A stretch of DNA of 64,000 nt from Gigantopelta aegis (GCF_016097555.1 NC_054702.1:84190175-84254174); one strand, 5' to 3'; positions 22,850 through 33,385 are shown, counted from the stretch's first letter. Numbers and translations: made by a program. Notes: generated by a model from the sequence alone, not told the origin.

Positions 22850-23075
22850 ATACTCGCGGAGGTGAAGGAGGTTGGTAGGTTGGCGCTGCCTAAGGTGTAC
22901 CGATGAAGTCGGTGACGTCAAGCTGTGGGAGGTACTGCCGGTACGCGGAGGCCGCTAAAATTCTGGCGATGGGACGGTAGTCTTTCCCCGACGCGGTGAT
23001 ATAATCCGGTCCGGCGGATGGTGACGCACATTGCGTTTCGTCCCTCCTGCAGCTTGACGCGATGAAAGGCATGTA
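22850..23075. other. GC-rich segment of unknown origin
   Basis: Clearly more GC-rich than its surroundings and bounded by AT-rich sequence and a CATA microsatellite. The minus strand keeps a frame open for about 60 codons (AGPDYITASGKDYRPIARIL near its middle), with no family I recognise. It could be a scrap of a mobile or processed coding sequence. Confidence 0.3.
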
Positions 23076-23079
23076 TAAT

Positions 23080-23158
23080 ACATACGCATACGCATACGCA
23101 TACACATGGATACGCATACACATACACACATACATACATACATACATACATACATACA
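23080..23158. repeat. CATACG/CATA microsatellite
   Basis: Hexamer-like CATACG and CACATA units passing into pure CATA units. Confidence 0.9.
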
Positions 23159-23430
23159 TGACTTGATAGCTCAGAACGTAGCAAGTCTACAAATTGCGAG
23201 CGATTCGGTGTCATAGGTTCGAGTCCAGGCAACGGCATGAGACAATTTGTGAGGCTAGAAAGGATTTAATTACCCTCTGCATCAGTGCGTTAATGTCTAT
23301 GTATGTAATAGTCAAATCCGAGATACATACACTATATATATATATATATATTCATACATCAATACATGCATCAATACATACATACATAAAAAAACATACA
23401 TGCATGCATGCGTATGCATGTATAAGCACT
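23159..23430 (+). repeat. tRNA-like SINE (type E) copy 1 with CATA tail
   Basis: Box A TAGCTCAGAACG (23167-23178) and a canonical box B GGTTCGAGTCC (23216-23226), then an unrelated body (AATTTGTGAGGCTAGAAAGG, TGCGTTAATGTCTATGTATG) and a CATA/ATCAATA tail. It is not part of the type A-D group. Confidence 0.78.
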
Positions 23431-23475
23431 GTTTTATGCACGTAAGCGGGATTTACCGCGTAGCTTGTAGGCCCC

Positions 23476-23570
23476 ATGCATATGGTTGAGTTAAAGAGCA
23501 TCCTTTTTATGGATGTCTCGACAGTTCATATCATATCTATGTATGTAACAGTCAAACTCAACATACGCTG
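23476..23570 (+). repeat. Type E copy lacking most of the tRNA-like head
   Basis: The lead-in CATATGGTTGAGTTAAAGA and CTTTTTATGGATG match the sequence before copy 3 (24080-24115). The text then jumps to ATATCTATGTATGTAACAGT of the body, so box B is gone. Confidence 0.6.
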
Positions 23571-23825
23571 TGTTCCGCCTGAATAGATCACTATCACTAG
23601 TATCAGGCTTATAAGGCTTAAATTACATACGTATTTGATAGTGCAGATGTTTTGCTTATGTAATTAATGTATATTTATGTTATTGTTACTATAGATAAAT
23701 GTATATTATGTTTGCTCTGCTCATATGCGGGTGTTATGCAAATGAATTATTCTTATTCTTATTCTTACAATATATAAATATTCATACATCAATACATAAA
23801 TACATACATACATACATACATACAA

Positions 23826-24080
23826 TGGATGCATCGATAGCTCATAGCGCATCTTGCTTAGTCTCGCAATTTGCGGGCGATTCGGTGCCACAGGTTCGAG
23901 TCCCAGCAACGGTATGGGACAATTTGTGAGGCCAGAAAGGACTTAATTATCCCCTGTGCCAGTGCGTTAATATCTATGTATGTAACAGTCAACCTCGACA
24001 TACATACAATATATAGATATTCATACATCAATACATACATCAATACATACATCAATACATACATACATACATACATACAT
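23826..24080 (+). repeat. tRNA-like SINE (type E) copy 2
   Basis: Box A TAGCTCATAGCG (23838-23849), box B GGTTCGAGTCC (23893-23903), body and CATA tail as in copies 1 and 3. Confidence 0.8.
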
Positions 24081-24109
24081 ATGGTTGAGTTAAAGAAAAT
24101 TCCTTTTTA

Positions 24110-24345
24110 TGGAAGCTTCGATAGCTCAGAGCGTATCGTGGTTAGTCTTGCAATTTGCGGGCGAATCGGTGCCACAGGTTCGAGTCCCAGCAACGGCATG
24201 GGACAATTTTTGAGGCCAGAAAGGATTTAATTATCCCCTACGCCAGTGCGTTAATATCTATGTATGTAATAGTCAACCTCGACATACATACAATATATAG
24301 ATATTCATACATCAATACATACATACATACATACATACATACATG
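24110..24345 (+). repeat. tRNA-like SINE (type E) copy 3
   Basis: Box A TAGCTCAGAGCG (24122-24133), box B GGTTCGAGTCC (24177-24187). It is very similar to copy 2 through the body (GGCCAGAAAGGA, GTGCGTTAATATCTATGTAT, CAACCTCGACATACATACAA) and the tail. Confidence 0.82.
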
Positions 24346-24540
24346 CACGCACGCATGCATGCATGCATGCATGCATTGCATGCATACATGTATAAGCTTT
24401 TGATAGTGTAAATAGACCACGGCCGTAGCTAGCTAGAAAAAAATGTTTGTTATCATAAAATCAATATGCGTTACTACCCCGCCGACCCCCTTCGAGATGA
24501 CTGGATTCGTCACTGATTGTACATAAACTATAGTCACACG

Positions 24541-24868
24541 GCTGTGCATGCTCGATACCCGGGACAATACCACGGACTGGGAACACGGCGTCCTACAAGG
24601 TCGAACGCCGATCGGGTACACCGAGTCAGTAACAGCCGATATATCATTCTATAAATACTGGTCGAAAAAAACACACAGACAAAACGGCTACAACCACTTC
24701 GATAAGGACAGCGAGTCTTTGTTGATACCGATTACAAGTGAAAGGAATGTGGAGAGTATAAATGCATTACTTGGATGTGTAACCGCCTGGGAAACGCATA
24801 ATATAATTAATCATTATACTGAGCGTGCTGGGGTGTCGTTAAACATTCATTCATTCATTCATTATACT
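24541..24868 (+). repeat. Repeat ending GGGTGTCGTTAAACATTCATTC
   Basis: A non-coding segment ends GCTGGGGTGTCGTTAAACAT followed by CATT units. TGTCGTTAAA is also in the tails of SINE types A, B and D, suggesting a common retrotransposition partner. An open frame over it (24548-24982) has no recognisable protein features. Confidence 0.5.
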
Positions 24869-24889
24869 GAGTGGCGTATATTATATATT

Positions 24890-25296
24890 TCACGACTGGT
24901 ATATCAAAGGCCGTGGTATGTGCTATCCTATCTGTGGGATGGTGTGTATAAAATATTCCTTGCTACTAATAGAAAAATGTAGCGGGTTTTCTCTATAAAC
25001 TTATTTGTCAAAATTACCAAATATTTATTACTTGAATGTGTAACCGTCCGAGAAACGTATAATATATTGAGTGGCGTATATTATATATTTCACGATTTTT
25101 ATATCAGAGGCCGTGGTAAGTGCTATCCTATTTGTGGGATGGTGTATATAAAAGATTCCTCGCTATTAATGGAAAACTGTAGCGGGTTTCCTCTCTAAGA
25201 CTATATGTCACGGTTACCAAATGTGTCATATACAATAGCCGATAATTAATAAATCAATGTTCTCTAGTAGTGTCATTATACAGAACACACTAACTT
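24890..25296 (+). repeat. Two partial type A SINE bodies in tandem
   Basis: Headless bodies start at 24892 (CACGACTGGTATATCAAAGG) and 25082 (CACGATTTTTATATCAGAGG), each preceded by the same GAGTGGCGTATATTATATAT. The second keeps the alternative tail (CAATAGCCGATAATTAATAA). A local duplication of about 198 bp explains the arrangement. Confidence 0.7.
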
Positions 25297-25299
25297 TTA

Positions 25300-26560
25300 A
25301 TATTATATATTTAAAAGTCGTTCTAAGATTTGAAGTCAGGTGCTTGAGCAAAAAATAATGAAGTAGGGGGTCTAGACTGAGGCGAGCGAAGTTTGTAGGG
25401 TGATTCGGGTCATGCTCCCCTTGCATATATATATTTTTATAAAAATTGCTTCGAGCAAAGTGGGTTTCGACCCACAACCTTTTCCCCTTGCATACACGCC
25501 TGGAAGTCCAATGATTCATAAAGTAAAAAAAATAAAAATAATAATAATAAAAAATATAAAAACCCAAACACCAACCAAACATGTAGCAAACAGAGACACA
25601 CACACGCACGCGCAAATACAGACAAAGAGACAGATAGACAGGCATTTATACATTCACACACATGCATGCATAAATACATAAATTTAAGTGATCCTGCAAC
25701 AAAAGATAGACCCTATAGAATGTGATAATATACCTAACAATATTTTTCTTTTTGATCGTTGTTGCGTGAATCGTATGTCAGTGATCTAATTATACTATCG
25801 ACATATTACGATCAAGATACCAAGTTTGATAATTCTGCCTTGTAGAGAGAAAAAACACACAATAACGAACGGAAAAATACACAGCCTGCGCCATAATACA
25901 TAAGCACAATTAATTTTATTATTATTATTATGAATAATTGTTTTAATTAATTAATTTTAAAAGATTAATGTAAAGATTATGTCTTGAACTACAAGCCCAT
26001 AAAAATGACAGCCATATAATATCATTTACTAGCAAAAAAGACATAAATTATATTTTTAGTATGCACTGCTTAGCGCTTTGGGTGTTCTGTGATTCAGACT
26101 TCCATAAACATGAAAAAAATAATTAAGTTCATTTCTTAAATAGTTAAAATATTTCAAGATAATTCTTGAGCTGACTAAACTACCATTTCAAATGCCTTAA
26201 ACTTAATTCCTTATTTTCAAGAAACATAAAAAGTCATCTTCTATTTTCCAAAAGTATTAATAAAAATGTTAACATCTGGATGTTTCATATTGGACACCTG
26301 TATTGGCCCTCGGGCGTGTTGAATCCAGGTATTGCCTCGGGTCAATGCAGCCATCCTTGGGTCAATACAACTGTCCTCGGACAAGGCCAATATGCATGGA
26401 AACACATACTTAATAAAATATAGTTATTTCCGTGCAATTGGCTTGTAGTTCTGCACTCACTTAAAGGCGCACTCCTTACATTTGAATATAAAAATCAATT
26501 AATACTTTTACAAGTAAAACAAAAATATACAATTCAGTTGCTCATGAAAAGGAAAATAGC
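25300..26560. other. Intergenic, nothing recognised
   Basis: AT-rich. 25370-25500 has two short GC-richer stretches without a clear source. No exon following the uncharacterised gene at 26846 could be placed here with confidence. Confidence 0.4.
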
Positions 26561-26564
26561 CTAT

Positions 26565-26746
26565 CAGGGCCGTACCCTGATCAAAATCATGAGGAGCACT
26601 ACTTTTTATAAACAAATGAGAAACTATACAAATTAAACCCTGAGTTGTGGATGCTATTTTCTGGAGTAAAAAAAAAAAAAGTGAGATTCTCAGGGGTGCA
26701 ACTGCACACCCACACCCCCGTGCCACCCCCGGAGGGTACGGCCTTG
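26565..26746. mobile_element. MITE with CAGGGCCGTACCCT ends
   Basis: Inverted ends CAGGGCCGTACCCT and GAGGGTACGGCCTTG. CCTAT flanks both sides (26560-26564 and 26747-26751), a 5-bp duplication. It lies 100 bases beyond the end of the uncharacterised gene's open exon. Confidence 0.7.
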
Positions 26747-26845
26747 CCTATACAATTGCTTATGAAAAGATTTTACGGTTAAATCTACTGTCAAAAATGA
26801 TTACCTCTCTTGTTTCATTAGTTTAAACATGTTTTGAAAACATAC

Positions 26846-27316
26846 TTACTTTGTCATTGGGCTGTTAACTGTTGGGTTTCTGCGTTTGGGCCTTGCGGAG
26901 TAAAAGGGAGGGTAACCCAATCCTGTCCCCCATTTGGGGGGACCGACTTTGAAGTGTGGGCCTTTGGAGGGTAGAATCTGCCTAAGAGTTGACCACTCCT
27001 CTGAGCGAGTGCACGGACTAGACGCATATATGTAAATACCGTCCCGCTGAAGGTCCCTGTCGAAGTATCTGAGCGGCGGATCCAGTCCTACTGGCACAAA
27101 TTGCTTCTGGACAGGGGGCAGGTCCCTGGGGACTACCAGCTTGTGTCGGGGTGTTGGAGCTGTGAAGCGGAGATCAGTTGGGTCGTACCTTTTCGTCACC
27201 CACACTACCTCCGGTTCGGGTGGATTCAATCGGTTTTCGCGTTCTTTCCTTTCTTTTAAATATTCACTGTACGAATGTTGGTATGCCCCGAAAGCTCCCA
27301 TGCTCAGATGCGCCAT
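26846..27316 (-). CDS. Uncharacterised proline-rich protein, probably a first coding exon
   Basis: Open frame of 156 codons from the ATG at 27316, starting MAHLSMGAFGAYQHSYSEYL. It is rich in Pro, Arg, Lys and Tyr with a charged helix-like stretch (EYLKERKERENR) and repeated Pro-rich turns (RFTAPTPRHKLVVPRDLPPV, GLGYPPFYSARPKRR). There is no signal peptide, membrane segment or named domain. The block is more GC-rich than the flanks and keeps its frame throughout, as a real exon would. The frame stops in CAAAGTAAGTATG, which is also an excellent 5' splice site, so the exon may really end at 26850 and continue in exons I could not find. Composition and the nearby X-box-like site recall axonemal (microtubule inner) proteins, but I do not recognise the family. 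Confidence 0.65.
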   Translation of the reverse strand: MAHLSMGAFGAYQHSYSEYLKERKERENRLNPPEPEVVWVTKRYDPTDLRFTAPTPRHKLVVPRDLPPVQKQFVPVGLDPPLRYFDRDLQRDGIYIYASSPCTRSEEWSTLRQILPSKGPHFKVGPPKWGTGLGYPPFYSARPKRRNPTVNSPMTK

Positions 27317-27330
27317 ATTGGTACTGTCTT

Positions 27331-27345
27331 GTCGCTATGGACAAC
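27331..27345. promoter_or_regulatory. X-box-like (RFX) site upstream of the uncharacterised gene
   Basis: GTCGCTATGGACAAC resembles the RFX X-box (GTNNCCATRGNAAC type) but has one extra base in the right half. It lies 15 bases upstream of the predicted start codon of the minus-strand gene. X-boxes near the start mark many ciliary genes. Confidence 0.3.
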
Positions 27346-27774
27346 TTGCGACTGGCACGTCCGCCGAATGACGTTACGATCTGCGTTCTGGAAAGTGGCG
27401 ACAGGGGGTGTAGCTACCTTGAAAATACCTGCGCAGATCCGATTATGTTTGGAAATCAGGACTGTGTATGTACGGCGGTAGACAAATAACCTCGGTATTA
27501 TCAGTGCTAAGCTTTCAGATTACCACTCGACAAAGCCAACAATGGAAAGAAATATATGTTAATATGCTACGTGATTCCATTATTTTACGATCCCCCGACA
27601 AGCGGGTTGTATATTATTAGGCCTGGATTATGTAACATAATATAATACAGGAATCTCACACTGAGAGTGGCGTAAGCAATTAGCATGAAAATAACTCAAC
27701 AATACCAAGGGACGTACCCAGGGGGCACGATGGATACAAGTCATACACGTTCCCCAAAATAAAACATGTACAAA

Positions 27775-27824
27775 ATATAAATAAATAAATAAATAAATAA
27801 ATAAACACAATTAAAAGACAAACA

Positions 27825-27883
<59 letters not shown>

Positions 27884-27925
27884 AATAAATAAATAAATAA
27901 ATAAATTACTAACTAACTAAGTAAC
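27775..27925. repeat. (AAAT)n(AT)n(AAAT)n compound microsatellite
   Basis: AAAT units, a long AT run (27829-27878), then AAAT and ACTA-like units. Confidence 0.93.
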
Positions 27926-27970
27926 TAACTAACTAAATGAATAAATGAAAGTCGTAATTTACATCTCGGG

Positions 27971-28271
27971 ACGGGGCGTAGCCCAGTTGTAAATCGCTCG
28001 CCTGATGTGCGGTCGGTCTGGAATCGATCCCCGTCGGTGGACACATTGGGCTATTTTTCGTTAAAGCCAGTGCACCACGACTGGTATATCAAAGACCGGT
28101 GCTACCCTGTCTGTGGGATGGTGCATATAAAAGATCCCTTGCTACTAATGAAAAATGTAGCGCGTTTGCATTCTAAGACTATTTGTCAAAATTATCAAAT
28201 GTTTGACATCCAATAGCCGGTGATTTTTAAGCAATGTGCTCTAGTGGTGTCGTTAAACAAAACAAAACTTT
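27971..28271 (+). repeat. SINE type A head with alternative tail
   Basis: Head GGGGCGTAGCCCAGTTGTAA, body GGTGCATATAAAAGATCCCT, tail GACATCCAATAGCCGGTGAT then CTAGTGGTGTCGTTAAACAA. Confidence 0.88.
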
Positions 28272-29957
28272 TATTATCATTATTTTTTAATCCACATCTC
28301 TTTCAGAGGAAGATACCTTATTTTTCTCGACAAGGATATTTCCACAATTGGATTTTCAGGACATTTTGACGTTCGGTGTGGAGAATGTACCACCCAGCAC
28401 CTCCTGTAGGTCCGCACCTGCCTTTTGCTAACGATTAACATTGTGTGCCTACGGTCGTTACTAGCAACTTAAGTTTTATTTTCTGTTACCACAACCTCCT
28501 CCACCCCCACCAATGTTGATTTGTTGTGCGTGAACCTGTACTGTAAGTGCTATTGAAGTTTGTTATTGTACTGCATTTATATCAGCATATTATTAATAAA
28601 AATGGATTGTAGTGGTTTGAGGGTACACGCTGGCTACTGTTATTAAAAGTATTAGTGTGCTAGTTGCCTATTCATCACCCAGGAATGATCTGATTAGCAA
28701 TTGTGTAAATATCAGTAACACAATAACCCAATCCAAAACATAACTCATGGGTGATAATGTCATTAATGTATGAGTGTGATATCTGTGTGGGTAAGCAAAT
28801 AGGTTTCAGTCAGAATACACCATATAAAGTGATATGTTCCATAGTAAATGCTCGTATTCAAAATTCTTTATCATCAGATTTGAACACGTGTACACGTTGT
28901 TAAAGTACAATCTCGAGTATATTCGCTAATGTGGGTAACATAAAAATTTACTATTCCTCATTCAAACATTCTGTTTAAGGGAGCTGGTTAACTGTTGTAT
29001 GTTTCAAAATGTTAAAACATGACCCGTAGATAGCAAAATCAGCTATGTATGGTGAAGCACGAATTTAGCTTTCATCTAATACTTAATGTTTTAATTTCAC
29101 TAGATATCATTGTTTGAAATAGGTAATAAGTATACTATTAAAGTCTCAAATGTTTCATATTCCTAAAGTTCTTGACAAATGATTAGTAACATTCCCACGA
29201 TGGAATTAAAAGAGAATACTACACGAGAGGCCGTTAGATACCACAGAGTTGTTTTAAAACGTATTCAACGAGCGAAGATAATATGTTTTCGTAAATTGTA
29301 TGATATGATTGAAAAGTAAATTTCAACATTGAACCAGACACACTCATTAATATATAGTAACAAGCACTGATATTTCAAACAGGAAAATGTATTTAATATG
29401 TAATATTAGTGATTGTATTAGTCAGAAACGTGTTATAATGGCCGCCAACGTTTGGGCTCATGTGACTCTCGCTACTATGAGAACTCTCCTATATATAACC
29501 TACACAATAACAAAAAGAACATCAGATGTGAGGAATTAATATTCCGAACAAGAAAGGTCAATTTCAGCGAGTAATAGGTTCTACTGCACAATATTGAATA
29601 TTAATCAACACTATATAGGCTTATTGGCTAATACATAATTTTAGGGATTCTAGCGATTACCGGTGTCACGTGGGCACACACTTTGTGATTTTGCTGTACG
29701 TCACTTCAAGAAAGTCCCATGCAGATTCGTTTCGCATGGAGGCGTCGGGGTTTTTTCGTGTAGCGTTGGTACTTGTTAACAACATGTAAGTTTAATGTCA
29801 TGACTGTTCTCGAAAATAATCAAACTAAAGCTTTGTGGTATCAGATTTAGACATAGTAGCCCTACAACATATCAATAAGGGGATGGCTACAGGTTAGGTA
29901 TTTCTGAAAGGATATTAAGGTGAAAGAATGAAGGAATGAATGAAGGAAGGAATGAAG
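28272..29957. other. Intergenic, nothing recognised
   Basis: AT-rich. At 29213-29243 there is a single arm of the foldback family of 20021-20134. No gene supported. Confidence 0.4.
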
Positions 29958-30170
29958 AAAGGAAAGAAATGTTTTATTTAACGTGGCACTCAACACATTT
30001 TATTTACGGTTATATGCGTCGGTAATGAATGAATGAATGAATGAATGAATGAATGAATTAATGAATGAATGAATGAATGAATTAATTAATTTTAAAAATT
30101 AATTAATTAATTAATGTTTAACCACACAAAAATACATTGGTTATTGGGTGTCAAACAATAGTACAAATAT
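29958..30170 (-). repeat. SINE tail fragments with (GAAT)n
   Basis: 29965-30023 is a reversed tail (GTTTTATTTAACGTGGCACT), then GAAT units (30024-30090), then a reversed alternative tail (TTATTGGGTGTCAAAC near 30140). Confidence 0.6.
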
Positions 30171-30339
30171 GCATGAATTGATGATCAACATCAATATATA
30201 ATTAAAAATACAGTGTAAAGAACTGTGCAAATTATAGATATCACAAGTACATGTATATTGAAGTTTCGAGTATATAAATATCATAGGTACGTATATTAAA
30301 ATTTTGAATAAAAGTGAACATGTAAAAATTTCAAAATGT

Positions 30340-31090
30340 GTGGAGGTTGGAATCGAATGATTCCATTACATTATAAATAAAGTTCTGTTCTGTTCAAGTA
30401 TGTGTGACTGATGCGAACTATTTCATTCGTCCTGCGCCGCCTGTATGAGGATTGCCACTCTTCCAAGACTGACTGACAGAACGAAGCTTGCCAAGTTGAG
30501 AAGATATATTGGTTAATATCATGTTTAATATCAGTGCAAGGCACACCAACCCTGACATGAGGCAAATCCAACTTGGCAGCTCTGTCTGGGCTCTTAGTAG
30601 AATACGATATATTTATTAGCAATAGATAAAACAAAAACACAAAAAAACTTTCGTATCAACATCCCAATTAAGGGATGTTCCAGCTTTATAGTTTCTGAGA
30701 CACGAAAGTGAGCTCATAAAAATAATATACATTTATTTGGATTCTATAGAATCCTTAATTTGTTCAGGTGCTTTATGCCGAATAAGGCAGTCTCATAGAA
30801 ATTATTGTATCTGATGGAAGAACTGAAGTACAAACCACAAAATTCCCATTCTGTGATCCATTAGCCTGAATAATAAAATACATATCTGCAGTTTGATTAT
30901 GAAAATTAATGAAAGCTATATTTTAAAACAAGATAATGTACGTAGTATATCGATTAACCAACGGAATAAATCAGGAAGTGGTCAAACGCTTGTATTTTGG
31001 GCAACGTACATTTTTGTACTCATTCTTCCGTTAACGTTTAATGTACAGTGATTTCTCGTAGACAGCATAGCATTTTGTTATACGTTTGTT
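30340..31090. other. Intergenic, nothing recognised
   Basis: A GC-richer stretch at 30400-30600 has no recognisable gene; the rest is AT-rich. Confidence 0.35.
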
Positions 31091-31094
31091 TGTT

Positions 31095-31685
31095 TTTGTT
31101 TAATAACACCATTAGAGCAGATTGGTTTATTAATCATCGGCTATTGGATGTCAAACATTTGGTAATTTTGACATTTGGAAGGAAATGTTTTATTTAACGA
31201 CGCACTCAACACATTTTATGTACGGTTATATAGCGTCGGACATATGGTTAAAGACCACACTGATATTGAGAGAGGAAACCCGCTGTCGCCACTTCGTGGG
31301 CTACATTTTTCGATTAACAGCAAGGGATCTTTTATATGCACCATCCCACAGACAGGATAACACATACCACGGCCTTTGATATACCAGTCGTGGTGCACTG
31401 GCTGAAGCGAGAAATAGCCCACCGACGAGGATCGATCCCAGACCGACCGTGCCTCAAGTGAACGCTTTACCACTGGGCTACGTCCCTCCCCCTATTTTGA
31501 CATTTAGTCTCAGAGAGGAAACCCGCTACATTTTTTCATTAATAGCAAGGGATCTTTTATATGCATCATCTCACAGACAGGATAGCACACAAAAATACCC
31601 AATGGGCTCACCAACAGGGCTCGATCCTGGACCGATTGCGCATCAGGCGAGCGCTTTAGCAATGGGCTACATCCCGCCCATATAT
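31095..31685 (-). repeat. SINE type A (alternative tail), split by a second type A
   Basis: Outer copy: reversed alternative tail before the break (ATCATCGGCTATTGGATGTC) and body plus head after it (CTACATTTTTTCATTAATAG, then GCGAGCGCTTTAGCAATGGG and CTACATCCCGCCC). The break is marked by ATTTTGACATTT at 31165-31176 and 31494-31505. Confidence 0.85.
31177..31493 (-). repeat. SINE type A nested in a type A SINE
   Basis: Complete minus-strand copy, tail (GGAAGGAAATGTTTTATTTA) to head (CCACTGGGCTACGTCCCTCC), with a perfect 12-bp target duplication. Confidence 0.92.
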
Positions 31686-32009
31686 CATTTGTTTTGCAGG
31701 AATCAACTGTAAAGTTTAATTTAGCACTAGACGAATGAATATTTACACAAAAAGTACTTTACCACCCACGAATATAACTATTTTTTAGCATTTATTTCAT
31801 AATATAAATGAACTGTGCACTAGCTTCGCTTTTATTATTTGTTTTAGGGCTATTCTGTGGCCGATTACCATACAGAATGCAACAATGGTTTTACTGGAAT
31901 AGCATAGATTAATACCGGTTGGCCTATTATTTCACTGGTGCTTTAAATGTTCCGTAACAGTTTAGTTACCTATAGAACCAAGTATTTATAAACTTATATT
32001 TTTGAATGT

Positions 32010-32120
32010 GTGTGTTTTTCCTGGACAGAGGAGCCGGTCAAGGCCAACACCTGTGCCCATGACAGGCCTGCACTGCAACAGCTTGCTCTAAATGTGCACG
32101 TAAAACCCTGTGACCTGACT
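32010..32120 (+). repeat. Dispersed repeat fragment
   Basis: CATGACAGGCCTGCACTGCA, then TGTGCACGTAAAACCCTGTG: a stretch I associate with mollusc repeat tails. No limits could be set. Confidence 0.3.
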
Positions 32121-32257
32121 TAATGTGTGCTCCACCGGCCTCGGTGGTGTAGTGGTTATGCCATCGGCCATAAGGTTGGTAGTCACTGGGTTCACAGCCC
32201 GGAACCGGCTCCTACCCACAGCGAGTATTAATGACTCAATGGGTAGACGTAAGACCA

Positions 32258-32646
32258 AAGAAAGAAAGAAAGAAGTGTTTTATTTAACGACGCACTCAAC
32301 ACATTTTATTTACGGTTATATGGCGTCAGACATATGGTTAAGGACCACACAGATTTTGAGAGGAAACCCGCTGTCGCCACTACATGGGCTACTCTTCCGT
32401 TTAGCAGCAAGGGATCTTTTATTTGCACTTCCCACAGGCAGGATAGCACAAACCATGGCCTTTGTTGAACCAGTTATGGATCACTGGTCGGTGCAAGTGG
32501 TTTACACCTACCCATTTAGCCTTGCGGAGCACTCACTCAGGGTTTGGAGTCGGTATCTGGATTAAAAATCCCATGCCTCGACTGGGATCCGAACCCAGTA
32601 CCTACCAGTCTGTAGACCGATGGCCTGCCACGACGCCACCGAGGCC
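32258..32646 (-). repeat. SINE type B nested in a type C SINE
   Basis: Complete minus-strand copy, tail first (AAAGAAAGAAAGAAGTG, TTTATTTAACGACGCACTC) to head (CACGACGCCACCGAGG). The flanks are GGTAGACGTAAGACCA at 32242-32257 and 32647-32662, perfect over 16 bases (the first two may belong to the element). Confidence 0.93.
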
Positions 32647-32667
32647 GGTAGACGTAAGACCACTACA

Positions 32668-32843
<176 letters not shown>

Positions 32844-33125
32844 CTAACAATTAACTAACCATTAAGTTTAACCGACTGACCTGAACAGACAACCCAGATA
32901 GCTTCTAAGGTGTGTTCCCAGGACAACGTGCTTGAACCTTAATTGGTTATAGCACAGAAATAAGACCGTAGGCTAGTTCAGTGAGAGTACGTTTTAGCTA
33001 CCCCTGGTTACTGGTATCATTATATTTCACATCAACTAGCCATGGTACAGTAGTTATTTAATGTGCTGAGGTTCTTAAACATTCCTTTCTCCCTTCCCGA
33101 CCCCCTTCCCATCCTCTTTTCTCAC

Positions 33126-33128
<3 letters not shown>

Positions 33129-33217
<89 letters not shown>
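33129..33217. repeat. (GA)n tract just upstream of ZFAND3 exon 1
   Basis: About 89 bases of AG repeat, ending 143 bases before the ATG at 33361. It is the complement of the CT tract at 32731-32838, some 290 bases away. Confidence 0.96.
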
Positions 33218-33221
<4 letters not shown>

Positions 33222-33333
33222 CTTTTAACCATGTGACCTGTAACCCGGAAATAACAATGCAGCCTCGTTTTCGGACAAAACCTATCCAGCTGTGGAAGTG
33301 TCATTCCTGTGTAATTATCCCGTTGCTAAAATA

Positions 33334-33385
33334 GTTGGCTACCGTCCCTTTCATCGGCTAATGGAAGATTCGGGTAGTAGCCAAC
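33334..33385 (+). promoter_or_regulatory. Hairpin enclosing the ZFAND3 start codon
   Basis: GTTGGCTAC (33334-33342) and GTAGCCAAC (33377-33385) are perfect 9-bp inverted copies. The loop of 34 bases contains the ATG at 33361. If transcription starts upstream of 33334, the start codon would lie in the loop. Function is inference. Confidence 0.35.

Noticed and set aside
23160-24190. tRNA genes at the three GGTTCGAGTCC sites
   Set aside because: Boxes A and B are good, but the copies share a long body and CATA tails and have no convincing paired acceptor stem.
24548-24982. 144-codon plus frame
   Set aside because: Covers a repeat end, CATT units and a SINE body; no protein family features.
27178-27489. 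Plus-strand frames opposite the uncharacterised minus gene
   Set aside because: Shadows of the GC-rich coding strand; cysteine-rich and without start context.
30371-30640. GC-richer stretch as a small RNA gene
   Set aside because: No promoter boxes or known snRNA motifs could be recognised.
32125-32565. 146-codon plus frame
   Set aside because: Lies across two SINEs of opposite orientation; not a gene.
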